Shown: in pieces, positions 6,782-13,240 of the stretch
Layout of the letters: each line of letters opens with the position of its first letter
Position numbering within the stretch: the stretch's first letter is position 1
DNA from: DATLGB01 sp038258425
GTDB taxonomy: Bacteria; Actinomycetota; Thermoleophilia; Solirubrobacterales; Solirubrobacteraceae
Direction of reading: 5' to 3'
Length of the DNA stretch: 21,758 nucleotides
Assembly (NCBI GenBank): GCA_038258425.1
Contig: JBBSPV010000054.1
Location: 1 to 21,758, forward strand
Program-made: the position numbers and the translations under genes
Notes under the pieces: generated by a model
What the model was told of the DNA's origin: nothing
Database searches by the model: none
The model's input: only the letters and a program-made list of their open reading frames with translations

Positions 6782-6808
6782 ATAAACTCCGGACCACAGC
6801 TTTGTCAA
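6780..6808 (-). promoter_or_regulatory. Near-consensus sigma70-type promoter of the NmrA-like/SnoaL-like pair
   Basis: On the minus strand TTGACA (6808-6803) is separated by 17 nt from TTATAA (6785-6780). The -35 hexamer is a perfect consensus and overlaps the TGA stop of the upstream EamA gene. The region 6763-6808 is about 40% GC in an otherwise GC-rich window. The start would fall near 6773, giving a leader of roughly 28 nt that carries the AAGGAG site. Confidence 0.75.
6785..6801. promoter_or_regulatory. Second operator-like site O2 within the -35/-10 spacer
   Basis: A 17-bp site aligned with O1 at a 20-bp offset (about two helical turns). It shares AACT at the left and CCACAG near the right, but its inverted repeat is degraded. 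It occupies the spacer of the promoter. Paired sites two turns apart on one DNA face are typical of cooperative dimer binding, which is an inference here. Confidence 0.5.
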
Positions 6809-7719
6809 GCGGTGAGCACCGGCTCGCGCAGCGGCTCCCGCCGGCCCCGCGTGGCGAAGACGACGCCGGCGAGGATGACCCCGACACCGAGGATCTGCAC
6901 CTCTGTCGGCCGCTCCCCGAGGATGAGGGCGCCGAGCGCGACGGACGACATGGGTTGAATGAGCAGCAGGAGGGAGGTCAGCGCGGTCGGCAGCCGCGGC
7001 AGGGAGACGGAGATCAGCAGCCAGCCGATCACCTGGCTCGAGACGGCGAGCAGCAGCAGCCAGCCGTGTGCCGGCCAGGTGGGGACGAAGTCGACGGCGC
7101 CGTAGCTCGCGCCGGCCACGGCGGCGACGATCGCTCCCGAGGCCGTCGCGTCAAGCAGCGGGCCGGCCGGGCGGCGCGGGTTGGCGTTCGTGACCCGCAG
7201 CACGAGGATGAACCCGGCGTAGGCGCAGCTCGTGCCGAGGCCGAAGACCGTTCCGAGCCCCGGATCGGCGCCGAACGCCCCCGCCTCGAGCACGCCGGAG
7301 ATGAGCACCGCGCCGACGAGCACGACGGGCACCGCGATGGCCATCCGGTTCGACGGCCGCTCCCCGAGCAGGCCCCAGGCGAGGAAGGCCACGAGCACGA
7401 CCTGGAGGTTGCCGAGCACCGTGGCCAGCCCGGCGCCGACGTTGGCGATCGCATGATGCCAGAGGATCAGGTCGGCCGCGAAGAAGACCCCGGCGAGGGC
7501 GCCGAGCCAGCGGTCGCGGCGCGGGCGCCGGCCGAACCGGCGGCCCTCGAGCACCACGAGCGGCGCCAGGAAGGGGACGGCGTAGGCGCAGCGGAAGACG
7601 GCGGCGGTCTCCGGCGTCACGTCGGCGAGCCGCACGAGGATCGCCGAGAAGGCGATCACCACGGCGCCGGCCACGGCGGTCGGGACCGGGCGCCGGCCGA
7701 GGGGGTGGTCCTGCGCCAC
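6805..7719 (-). CDS. EamA/DMT-family transporter
   Basis: Inner-membrane permease of the drug/metabolite transporter superfamily with about ten transmembrane helices in two EamA repeats. Visible hydrophobic segments include AVAGAVVIAFSAIL near the N-terminus, GALAGVFFAADLIL, ATVLGNLQVVLVAFLAW, AVPVVLVGAVLISG, GASYGAV and the final ILGVGVILAGVVFA. Each repeat ends with the family GER motif (LLGERPS and ILGERPT) followed by the last helix. I chose GTG 7719 (304 residues), 8 nt after the ligase stop, because a longer upstream extension lies within the ligase gene and is Arg/Pro-rich. It is probably co-transcribed with the ligase. The substrate is unknown. Its stop codon lies inside the -35 hexamer of the next gene's promoter. 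Confidence 0.88.
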   Translation of the reverse strand: MAQDHPLGRRPVPTAVAGAVVIAFSAILVRLADVTPETAAVFRCAYAVPFLAPLVVLEGRRFGRRPRRDRWLGALAGVFFAADLILWHHAIANVGAGLATVLGNLQVVLVAFLAWGLLGERPSNRMAIAVPVVLVGAVLISGVLEAGAFGADPGLGTVFGLGTSCAYAGFILVLRVTNANPRRPAGPLLDATASGAIVAAVAGASYGAVDFVPTWPAHGWLLLLAVSSQVIGWLLISVSLPRLPTALTSLLLLIQPMSSVALGALILGERPTEVQILGVGVILAGVVFATRGRREPLREPVLTA

Positions 7720-7727
7720 GCCCGGCG

Positions 7728-8672
7728 TCAGTCGTCGAGCTGCGCCAGGGTGCACTCCCGCGGCGGCTTGTCCTCGCGCCAGCGCAGGACCTTGGCGTTG
7801 TGGCGGATGCGCCCGTTGCTCATGTGGTCGAAGGCGATCTCCACCACGAGCTCGGGCCGCAGGTCGACCCACTCGAGGTTGCGGCCGTTGTCCCAGCGCG
7901 ACGGCTCGCCCGTGCCCCGCTCACCGGTCTCGTAGGGCTTCAGGAAGGCGGGCAGCTCGCGCTTCTCCTTCGCGGAGAAGCCGGAGGAGTGACCGACCTC
8001 GCGGAGCCTGCCGTCCTCGCCGTAGAGCCCGAGGATCAGCGCGCCGAGCGTGCCCTCGGCCTTGCCCGGGCGCCAGCCGCGCACGACGGCGTCCACCGTG
8101 CGCACGCGCTTGACCTTGACCATGCCGACGCGCTCGCCCGGGCGGTACGGGGCGTCGAGCTGCTTGGCGACGACGCCCTCGGCGCCGCGCAGCCACGGCT
8201 CGGCCTCCGCGGGGTCGGTCGTGGACGGCGTCAGCTCGAGCGGATCGGCGACGCGGGCCTCGAGCCGCACCCGGCGCTCGGCCTGGGCAAGCTCGAGCAG
8301 CGTCTCGTCGTCCTCGGCGAGCAGGTCGAAGGCGACGAAGCGGGCCGGCGTCTGCTGCGCGAGCATGTCGATGCGCGACTTGGCCGGGTGGATGCGCTGG
8401 CCGAGGGCGTCGAAGTCCTGGCGGCCCTGGGCGTCGAGGACGATGATCTCGCCGTCGAGCACGTAGCGGCCGGGCGGGAAGGCCAGCTCGGGGAAGTAGC
8501 GCGTCAGGGGCCGGCCGTTGCGCGACTGCAGCTCGGCCTCGCCGCCGTCGACGAACGCCACGCAGCGGAAGCCGTCGTACTTCGGCTCGTACGCCCAGCC
8601 GCCGCCCGTGGGCAGCGCCTTGGCGCCGCGCGCGAGCTGCGGCAGCAGGGGCGAGGACAGCGGCAGGGTCAC
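7728..8672 (-). CDS. ligC: ATP-dependent DNA ligase, LigC type
   Basis: Seals DNA nicks using ATP. The 314-residue protein has the adenylation domain with motif I EPKYDGFR (nucleophile Lys31), motif Ia SRNGRPLTRYFPEL, motif III FVAFDLL (112-118), motif IV EGVVAK and motif V VKVKR, followed by an OB-fold domain ending in the family tail RECTLAQL. No polymerase, phosphoesterase or extra DNA-binding domain is fused. This size and the C-terminal pattern resemble mycobacterial LigC rather than LigB or full LigD. GTG 8672 is the start giving the usual short N-terminus before the conserved SPLLPQLA. The gene is divergent from the DtxR-family regulator with 48 nt between starts. It heads a likely operon with the EamA transporter. 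In mycobacteria LigC works with Prim-PolC; a matching polymerase domain is encoded at 2435-3454. Confidence 0.92.
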   Translation of the reverse strand: MTLPLSSPLLPQLARGAKALPTGGGWAYEPKYDGFRCVAFVDGGEAELQSRNGRPLTRYFPELAFPPGRYVLDGEIIVLDAQGRQDFDALGQRIHPAKSRIDMLAQQTPARFVAFDLLAEDDETLLELAQAERRVRLEARVADPLELTPSTTDPAEAEPWLRGAEGVVAKQLDAPYRPGERVGMVKVKRVRTVDAVVRGWRPGKAEGTLGALILGLYGEDGRLREVGHSSGFSAKEKRELPAFLKPYETGERGTGEPSRWDNGRNLEWVDLRPELVVEIAFDHMSNGRIRHNAKVLRWREDKPPRECTLAQLDD

Positions 8673-8705
8673 CCGGTCACTGTCGCAGACGGCGCGCCCG
8701 ATCGC

Positions 8706-8714
8706 GGGTACCCT
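8706..8714. promoter_or_regulatory. Symmetric GGGTACCC core between the ligase and the DtxR-family gene
   Basis: GGGTACCC (8706-8713) is a perfect palindrome. On the plus strand TACCCT (8709-8714) stands 6 nt before ATG 8721, the geometry of a leaderless -10 box. On the minus strand the same core reads TACCCG about 32 nt before the ligase GTG. The same octamer recurs at 12350-12357 in another divergent region. Confidence 0.5.
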
Positions 8715-8720
8715 GGATCC

Positions 8721-9434
8721 ATGTCCCACGACCACGCCACGGAGGCCGAGGAGGAGTACCTGCAGTCCATCTACTGGCTGCAGGAGGCCGGGCTGCCGAT
8801 GACCGCCGCCAACGTCGCGCGGGTGATGCAGCTGTCGGCCCCGACGGTGCACGAGATGGTCGGCCGGCTGGAGCGCGACGGGTACATCGAGCGCGCGACG
8901 GACAAGAAGATCGCCTTCACCGGGGACGGTTTGGAGCAGGCGGAGACCATCGTGCGCCGCCACCGGCTGATCGAGCGCTTCCTCACCGACGTGCTCTCCA
9001 TCCCGTGGGACGAGGTGCACGAGGAGGCCGAGCGGATGGAGCACGCGATGTCGCCGGCCGTCGAGGCCGGCATGTACGCGGCGATCGGCAACGCCAAGAC
9101 GTGTCCCCACGGCCACCCGATCGAGGTCGGCGTGCGCGTCGAGGGCGTGCCGCTGGCCGACGTCGAGCCGGGCGCCCGGGTCACGATCCTGCGCTTCGAG
9201 AACGAGGCCGAGGACCTCCTGCACTACCTCATGGCGGCCGGCCTGGACCCCGGCCGCAAGGGCACCCTGGCCGCGGCCGACGACGAGGAGATCACCATCG
9301 ACTTCGACGGCACCCCCGCCGTGGTCTCGCGCTCCGTGGCCGAGACGGTGTCCGTGCTCGCCGACCCGTCGCCACCGCCGCGCACGCTGCTGCCGCGCTC
9401 GCTCGTGCTCTCGACGAGCCGCTTCGGGCGCTAG
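8721..9434 (+). CDS. DtxR/MntR-family metal-dependent transcriptional regulator
   Basis: Iron- or manganese-responsive DNA-binding repressor. The 237-residue product has an N-terminal winged helix with recognition segment LSAPTVHEMVGRLERDG (38-54), a dimerisation/metal domain, and a C-terminal FeoA/SH3-like domain (about 140-210). By alignment with IdeR/DtxR, the first metal site has Glu12 (Met10 in DtxR), Glu104 (Cys102), Glu107 and His108. The second site has His81, Glu85 and His100. Carboxylates replacing Met and Cys resemble MntR, so manganese or another metal is as likely as iron. A CPHGHP motif lies at 128-133. The ATG is probably leaderless. Its stop overlaps that of the convergent alpha/beta hydrolase in CTAG. 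No metal transporter gene adjoins it. Confidence 0.92.
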   Translation: MSHDHATEAEEEYLQSIYWLQEAGLPMTAANVARVMQLSAPTVHEMVGRLERDGYIERATDKKIAFTGDGLEQAETIVRRHRLIERFLTDVLSIPWDEVHEEAERMEHAMSPAVEAGMYAAIGNAKTCPHGHPIEVGVRVEGVPLADVEPGARVTILRFENEAEDLLHYLMAAGLDPGRKGTLAAADDEEITIDFDGTPAVVSRSVAETVSVLADPSPPPRTLLPRSLVLSTSRFGR

Positions 9435-10294
9435 GCGCCCGCCCGCGCGTCCCGCCGGCGCTGCAGCCAGGCGGCGGCCGTCGTCCAGAGCGGGTTGAGC
9501 GGCACGCAGTGGCCGACGTGCTCCTGCCCGTCGAGGACGACGAGCTCGCAGTCGTCGCCGCGCTCCACGGCCCTGGTCGCGAAGCGCTCGCTCATGGCCG
9601 CCGGGACGCTCGCGTCGTCGGCCCCGTGGACGCACAGCGTCGGCACGCCGAGCGGCAGGCGCTCGTAGGGCGAGGCCAGCGCGTAGCGCTCCGGCTCCTC
9701 GCCGGGCAGGCCGCCCAGCAGGCCGCGCACGACGATGGCCCCGAGACCCTCCCGCGAGGCGGCGATCAGGTCGAGCACGCCGGCCTGGGCGACCACCGCC
9801 CGGATCCTCACGCGGGGCCCCGCGCCCGGCGCGGCGGCCGGTAGCCCGGGCCGCGCGGCGGCCCAGGCCGCGAGCTGGCCGCCCGCCGAGTGGCCCACCG
9901 CGACGACGTGGTCGAGGTCGAGGGCGTGCTCGCCCGCCAGCGCGGCGAGGTGGTCGATCCCCGCCGCCACGTCCTCGAAGGTCTGCGGCCAGCCGCCCCC
10001 GCCGCCGGCGCGCCGCCCGACCCGGCGGTACTCGAGGTTCCACGCGGCCCACCCGCGAGCGGCGAGGTCGGCGCTGACCGCGTCCATGAGCTCGGCGCCG
10101 AACATCGCCTTCCAGAAGCCGCCGTGCAGCACGACGGCGACCGGGTGCGGGCCGGGGGCCTCCGGTCGCGTCAGCGCGCCCCACTGCGACGGGTCCGTCC
10201 CGTACGGACAACGAAGGGGGGCCCGGCTGCGGCGGACACGGCTGGCACCAGCGGGCCCGATCGTCCCCTCGCCGCCTCCGCCACCCCTGGGCAC
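9431..10294 (-). CDS. Alpha/beta hydrolase, kynurenine formamidase/esterase-like
   Basis: Serine hydrolase with the oxyanion-hole motif HGGFWK, nucleophile elbow GHSAGG (Ser136 counted from GTG 10294), the acid in HGADDASVP (Asp226/227) and His in GQEHVGH (His259/262). HGG-F/Y-W near the N-terminus is shared by arylformamidases and related small esterases; the substrate is unassigned. The start is uncertain. Family similarity begins around CPYGTDPSQWG (29-39), but the nearest in-frame usable codon is GTG 10294, giving a Gly/Arg-rich 28-residue lead. A GTG at 10239 would fit better but needs one more base in the six-G run (plus strand) near 10216-10221. The gene lies 14 nt after the aminotransferase on the same strand with this start. 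Confidence 0.82.
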   Translation of the reverse strand: MPRGGGGGEGTIGPAGASRVRRSRAPLRCPYGTDPSQWGALTRPEAPGPHPVAVVLHGGFWKAMFGAELMDAVSADLAARGWAAWNLEYRRVGRRAGGGGGWPQTFEDVAAGIDHLAALAGEHALDLDHVVAVGHSAGGQLAAWAAARPGLPAAAPGAGPRVRIRAVVAQAGVLDLIAASREGLGAIVVRGLLGGLPGEEPERYALASPYERLPLGVPTLCVHGADDASVPAAMSERFATRAVERGDDCELVVLDGQEHVGHCVPLNPLWTTAAAWLQRRRDARAGA

Positions 10295-10308
10295 GGGCGG
10301 GGGCGCGC

Positions 10309-11403
10309 TCAGGCGGCGACGCCCAGCGAGTGGACCGCGTCGGCGAGCCGCTTGACGCCCTCGTCGACCCGGTCGAGCGTCACACCCGAGTAGGCGAGGC
10401 GCAGGGCGTTCTCCCCGCCGGAGAGCAGGAAGTCCGTCCCCTTGACGAAGAGCACGCCGCGCTCCTTGGCGGCGGGCTCGAGCGCGGCGACGTCGATGCC
10501 CTCGGGGAGCTCGACCCACATGAAGTAGCCGCCCGACGGGGGCTCGAACCGCGCCTCGGGCAGGTGCTCGCCGAGCGCGGCCACGAGGGCGTCGCGGCGG
10601 TCGCGCAGCGCGTCCTTGACCGTGGTGACGGCCGACTCCATGCGGCCCGAGCGGGCGAACTGGTTGACGATGGACTGCGCGACCATGTTCGGCGAGATGT
10701 AGGTGTTCGTCGCCGCGCCCTGGACCTGCTTGATGATCGCGGCCGGGCCGACGAGGTAGCCGACGCGGATGCCCGGGCACACGGTCTTCGAGAAGGAGGA
10801 GGCATAGACGACCTTGCCCGCCTCGTCCTGGGAGAGCATCGAGGGCAGGCCCTCGCCCTCGAAGCGGATGTCGACGTACGGGTCGTCCTCGAAGAGCACG
10901 AAGTCGTACTCGGCGGCGAGACGCAGCAGCTCGGTGCGCTTGGCGGCCGACAGCGTGTGGCCGGCCGGGTTCTGGAAGTTCGGGATGACGTGCGCGAGCT
11001 TGGGCCGCACCCCGCCCTGCAGCTCGGCCTCGAGCGCGGCGGTGTCGATGCCGTCCGTCTCCAGCTCGATCGCCCGGATCTCCGCGCCGCGGTTGCGGAG
11101 GTTCAGCAGCGTGCGGTCGTAGGTCGGGGACTCGACGACGACGTCGTCGCCGGGCCCGACGAGCAGCTCGAAGAGGAACGCGTCGGCCTGCATGGAGCCG
11201 TTGGTCACCAGCACCTGGTCGGGCTCGACGCCGTGCTTGGCCGCGATCCACTCGCGCAGCGGCACGTAGCCGACGGAGGTCCCGTAGGCCGTGGTGCCCG
11301 CGGCGTCCTGCTCGAAGGCGGCCTGCGCGGCCTGCTTGAGGCCGTCGACGTCGACGATGTCCAGGGACGGCGCCCCGCGGGCGAACGAGATCGAGTCGGC
11401 CAT
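10309..11403 (-). CDS. Class I/II PLP-dependent aminotransferase (LysN/MocR-like fold)
   Basis: Fold-type I aminotransferase transferring amino groups between an amino acid and a 2-oxo acid in the cytoplasm. The 364-residue product shows TAYGTSVGYVPLRE (38-51), NGSMQA (68-73), PNFQNPAG with Asn145, EDDPY with Asp174 and Tyr176, and SSFSKTVCPGIRVGY with Schiff-base Lys206. These features match the 2-aminoadipate aminotransferase/LysN and MocR C-terminal type, which accept aromatic, branched or aminoadipate substrates. The exact substrate is not readable. There is no GntR DNA-binding domain, so it is an enzyme and not a MocR regulator. ATG 11403 follows the EamA stop by 5 nt, so the two are co-transcribed. 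Confidence 0.92.
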   Translation of the reverse strand: MADSISFARGAPSLDIVDVDGLKQAAQAAFEQDAAGTTAYGTSVGYVPLREWIAAKHGVEPDQVLVTNGSMQADAFLFELLVGPGDDVVVESPTYDRTLLNLRNRGAEIRAIELETDGIDTAALEAELQGGVRPKLAHVIPNFQNPAGHTLSAAKRTELLRLAAEYDFVLFEDDPYVDIRFEGEGLPSMLSQDEAGKVVYASSFSKTVCPGIRVGYLVGPAAIIKQVQGAATNTYISPNMVAQSIVNQFARSGRMESAVTTVKDALRDRRDALVAALGEHLPEARFEPPSGGYFMWVELPEGIDVAALEPAAKERGVLFVKGTDFLLSGGENALRLAYSGVTLDRVDEGVKRLADAVHSLGVAA

Positions 11404-11408
11404 GCGGC

Positions 11409-12296
11409 TCAGGCTAGGGGCGCCGCTGGGCTGGGCACGGCCTCTCGCCGGGTCGCGAGCCACGAGCCGGCCAGCACGAGGGCCAGCCCGGCCAGCAGTC
11501 CCGCGCCGGCCGGCTCGCCCAGCACGGCGACGCCGAGGAGGACCGCGATGGCCGGGGCGACGTAGGCGGTGACGGCCGCCCGCCCGGCTCCGGCGCGGGC
11601 GACGAGCGCGGCGAAGAGCGTGACGTTCACGGCGGCGTAGAACAGGCCGAGGCAGCCCAGGGCGACCAGGCCGCCGGCGGTCGGCGACGCCGTGGGCGCC
11701 ACGAGCGCCGCCGGCACGCCGAGCAGCCCGGCGCTGACGGTCAGGCAGGCGGCGACCAGGCCGACGACGGGCGTGTCCGCGAACGCCCGGCGCAGCCACA
11801 GCCCACCCGCCGCGAAGGACGCGCAGCCCGCGAGCACGAGACCCGCGCCGGCGAGCGCGCGCCCGCCGCCGCCGACCTCGAGCCCGAGCAGGACGACCAC
11901 GCCGGCCGCCCCGAGGCCGAGACCGAGCAGCCGCCGCCCGCCGGCGCGCTCGGACGGATCCATCCGGCGGGCGAAGAGCACGGTGAGCAGTGGGCCGGCG
12001 GCCATGAGCACGCCGACGAGCGAGGACGGGATGCGCGCCGAGCCGGCGGTGACGAGGTAGAAGGGCGCGGCGAACTCGAGCCCGGCGAGCACCACGAGGT
12101 CGCGGCCGCGCCCGCGCAGGGGCCGCAGCTCACCGCGGGCGAGGGCGACGGGCATCAGCAGCGCCGCGCCCAGGGCGACCCGCCCGAAGGCTACGAGCGG
12201 CGCGGGCAGGTCCTCCACCGCGAGCTTGATCACGAGGTAGGCACTCCCGGACAGCGCCGAGACGGCCACGAACAACAGCCATGCGGGCCGGGTCAC
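11409..12296 (-). CDS. EamA/DMT-family transporter
   Basis: Second EamA permease of the window, 295 residues, with about ten membrane helices. It starts with WLLFVAVSALSGSAYLVIK, the usual first helix with a Lys near its end. The first repeat continues with ALLMPVALA and LAGLEFAAPFYLVTAG; the second repeat ends in VAVLGEP followed by AGLLAGLALVLAGSWLA. GTG 12296 is chosen because AGGGTGG precedes it at a suitable distance; GTG 12305 would add three residues. The aminotransferase begins 5 nt after its stop, an arrangement that suggests export or import of an amino acid or related metabolite. It is divergent from the SDR gene at 12366. Confidence 0.88.
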   Translation of the reverse strand: MTRPAWLLFVAVSALSGSAYLVIKLAVEDLPAPLVAFGRVALGAALLMPVALARGELRPLRGRGRDLVVLAGLEFAAPFYLVTAGSARIPSSLVGVLMAAGPLLTVLFARRMDPSERAGGRRLLGLGLGAAGVVVLLGLEVGGGGRALAGAGLVLAGCASFAAGGLWLRRAFADTPVVGLVAACLTVSAGLLGVPAALVAPTASPTAGGLVALGCLGLFYAAVNVTLFAALVARAGAGRAAVTAYVAPAIAVLLGVAVLGEPAGAGLLAGLALVLAGSWLATRREAVPSPAAPLA

Positions 12297-12317
12297 GGAG
12301 GCCACCCTGCCCGGATT

Positions 12318-12332
12318 CGTTGGGGCCCAACG
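12318..12332. promoter_or_regulatory. Palindrome in the EamA/SDR divergent region
   Basis: CGTTGGG-G-CCCAACG is a perfect inverted repeat with 7-bp arms around a single base, placed between the two divergent starts (12296 and 12366). It is a good candidate operator for coordinated control of both genes. No dedicated regulator is encoded next to it. Confidence 0.5.
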
Positions 12333-12349
12333 CCTGGAACCCGCGCAGC

Positions 12350-12358
12350 GGGTACCCC
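12350..12358. promoter_or_regulatory. GGGTACCC core before the SDR gene
   Basis: The octamer at 12350-12357 ends 8 nt before ATG 12366. On the plus strand TACCCC (12353-12358) is followed by 7 nt and then the ATG, close to a leaderless -10 geometry. It repeats the arrangement found before the DtxR-family gene. Confidence 0.45.
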
Positions 12359-12365
12359 GGTCGCC

Positions 12366-13190
12366 ATGAGGATCTTCATCACCGGCGGCTCGGGCTACAT
12401 CGGGTCCGCGGTCGTCCCCCGGCTCGTCGCCCGGGGCGACGACGTGCACGCCCTGGCCCGCAGCGACGAGTCGGCCACCAGGGTCGAGGAGGTCGGCGCG
12501 ACATCGGTCCGCGGCGAGGTGACGGACACGAACCTCCTGCGCGAGCAGGCCGGCCGGGCCGATGCCGTCGTCCACCTCGCCGCGGCGGAGGACCGGGCCG
12601 AGGAGATCGATCGCGCAGCGGCCGCCGCCATGCAGGAGGGCCTCGGCGACCGCGGGCTCTACGTCCACACGGGCGGCATCTGGTCGTGGGGGACGACGAA
12701 GGGCGAGGTCGACGAGCTCGCGCCCTACGACCCTCCGGCGATGACCGCGTGGCGCGCCGGCGTCGAGCGCGAGGTGCTCGACCGCGGCAACGCCGTGCTG
12801 ATCAGCCCGGCGGTCGTCTACGGCCGGGGCGGCGGCCTGCTGCCGATGGTCTTCGGCGCCGACGAGGACGGCGCTGCCCACTACACCGGCGACGGCGAGC
12901 ACCACTGCACGCTCGTGCACGTCGACGACATCGCGATGCTCTACGACCTGGCCCTCGGCGCCTCGCCCGGCGACGTCTACTCCGGCGTGGCCGAGAGCCT
13001 GCCGGCCAAGGAGATCGCGGCGGCCTTCGGGCGCCCGGAGTCCGAGACGCTGGAGGCCGCCGAGCAGCGCCTCGGCCCGCTGGCGGAGGCGATGGCGCTC
13101 GACCAGCACATCACCAGCCGCCGCGCACGCGACCAGCTGGGCTGGCGCCCGGAGCACCTCGAGGCGGCCTCGGAGCTGCGCGCGCGGTAG
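12366..13190 (+). CDS. NAD-dependent epimerase/dehydratase-like protein (atypical extended SDR)
   Basis: Rossmann-fold protein of the extended/atypical SDR group, 274 residues. The dinucleotide motif GGSGYIG (7-13), VHLAAAE (88-95 region), HTGGIWSWG and VVYGRGGG are all visible. The usual YxxxK catalytic pair is absent: the matching helix reads AWRAGVERE, with Trp in place of Tyr. The NAD(P) fold is therefore clear but an epimerase or dehydratase activity is not. The ATG at 12366 follows a TACCCC box by 7 nt. The gene is convergent with the methyltransferase at 13241, with 50 nt between stops and no convincing terminator. Related atypical SDRs with this layout lack known substrates. Confidence 0.87.
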   Translation: MRIFITGGSGYIGSAVVPRLVARGDDVHALARSDESATRVEEVGATSVRGEVTDTNLLREQAGRADAVVHLAAAEDRAEEIDRAAAAAMQEGLGDRGLYVHTGGIWSWGTTKGEVDELAPYDPPAMTAWRAGVEREVLDRGNAVLISPAVVYGRGGGLLPMVFGADEDGAAHYTGDGEHHCTLVHVDDIAMLYDLALGASPGDVYSGVAESLPAKEIAAAFGRPESETLEAAEQRLGPLAEAMALDQHITSRRARDQLGWRPEHLEAASELRAR

Positions 13191-13240
13191 GGCTCAGCGC
13201 AGTGTGAGCGAGCTCAGCACGCCGACATCACGCCCCCGGG

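Noticed and set aside
5864..8672. Phage, transposon or genomic island boundaries around the NmrA-like region
   Set aside because: Only the promoter is AT-rich; the genes themselves have the same high GC as their neighbours, and no integrase, tRNA or flanking repeat was found.
13192..13218. Hairpin between the convergent SDR and methyltransferase genes as a terminator
   Set aside because: The best stem is 5 bp (GCTCA/TGAGC) with an 8-nt loop and no T-tract; it is too weak to call.
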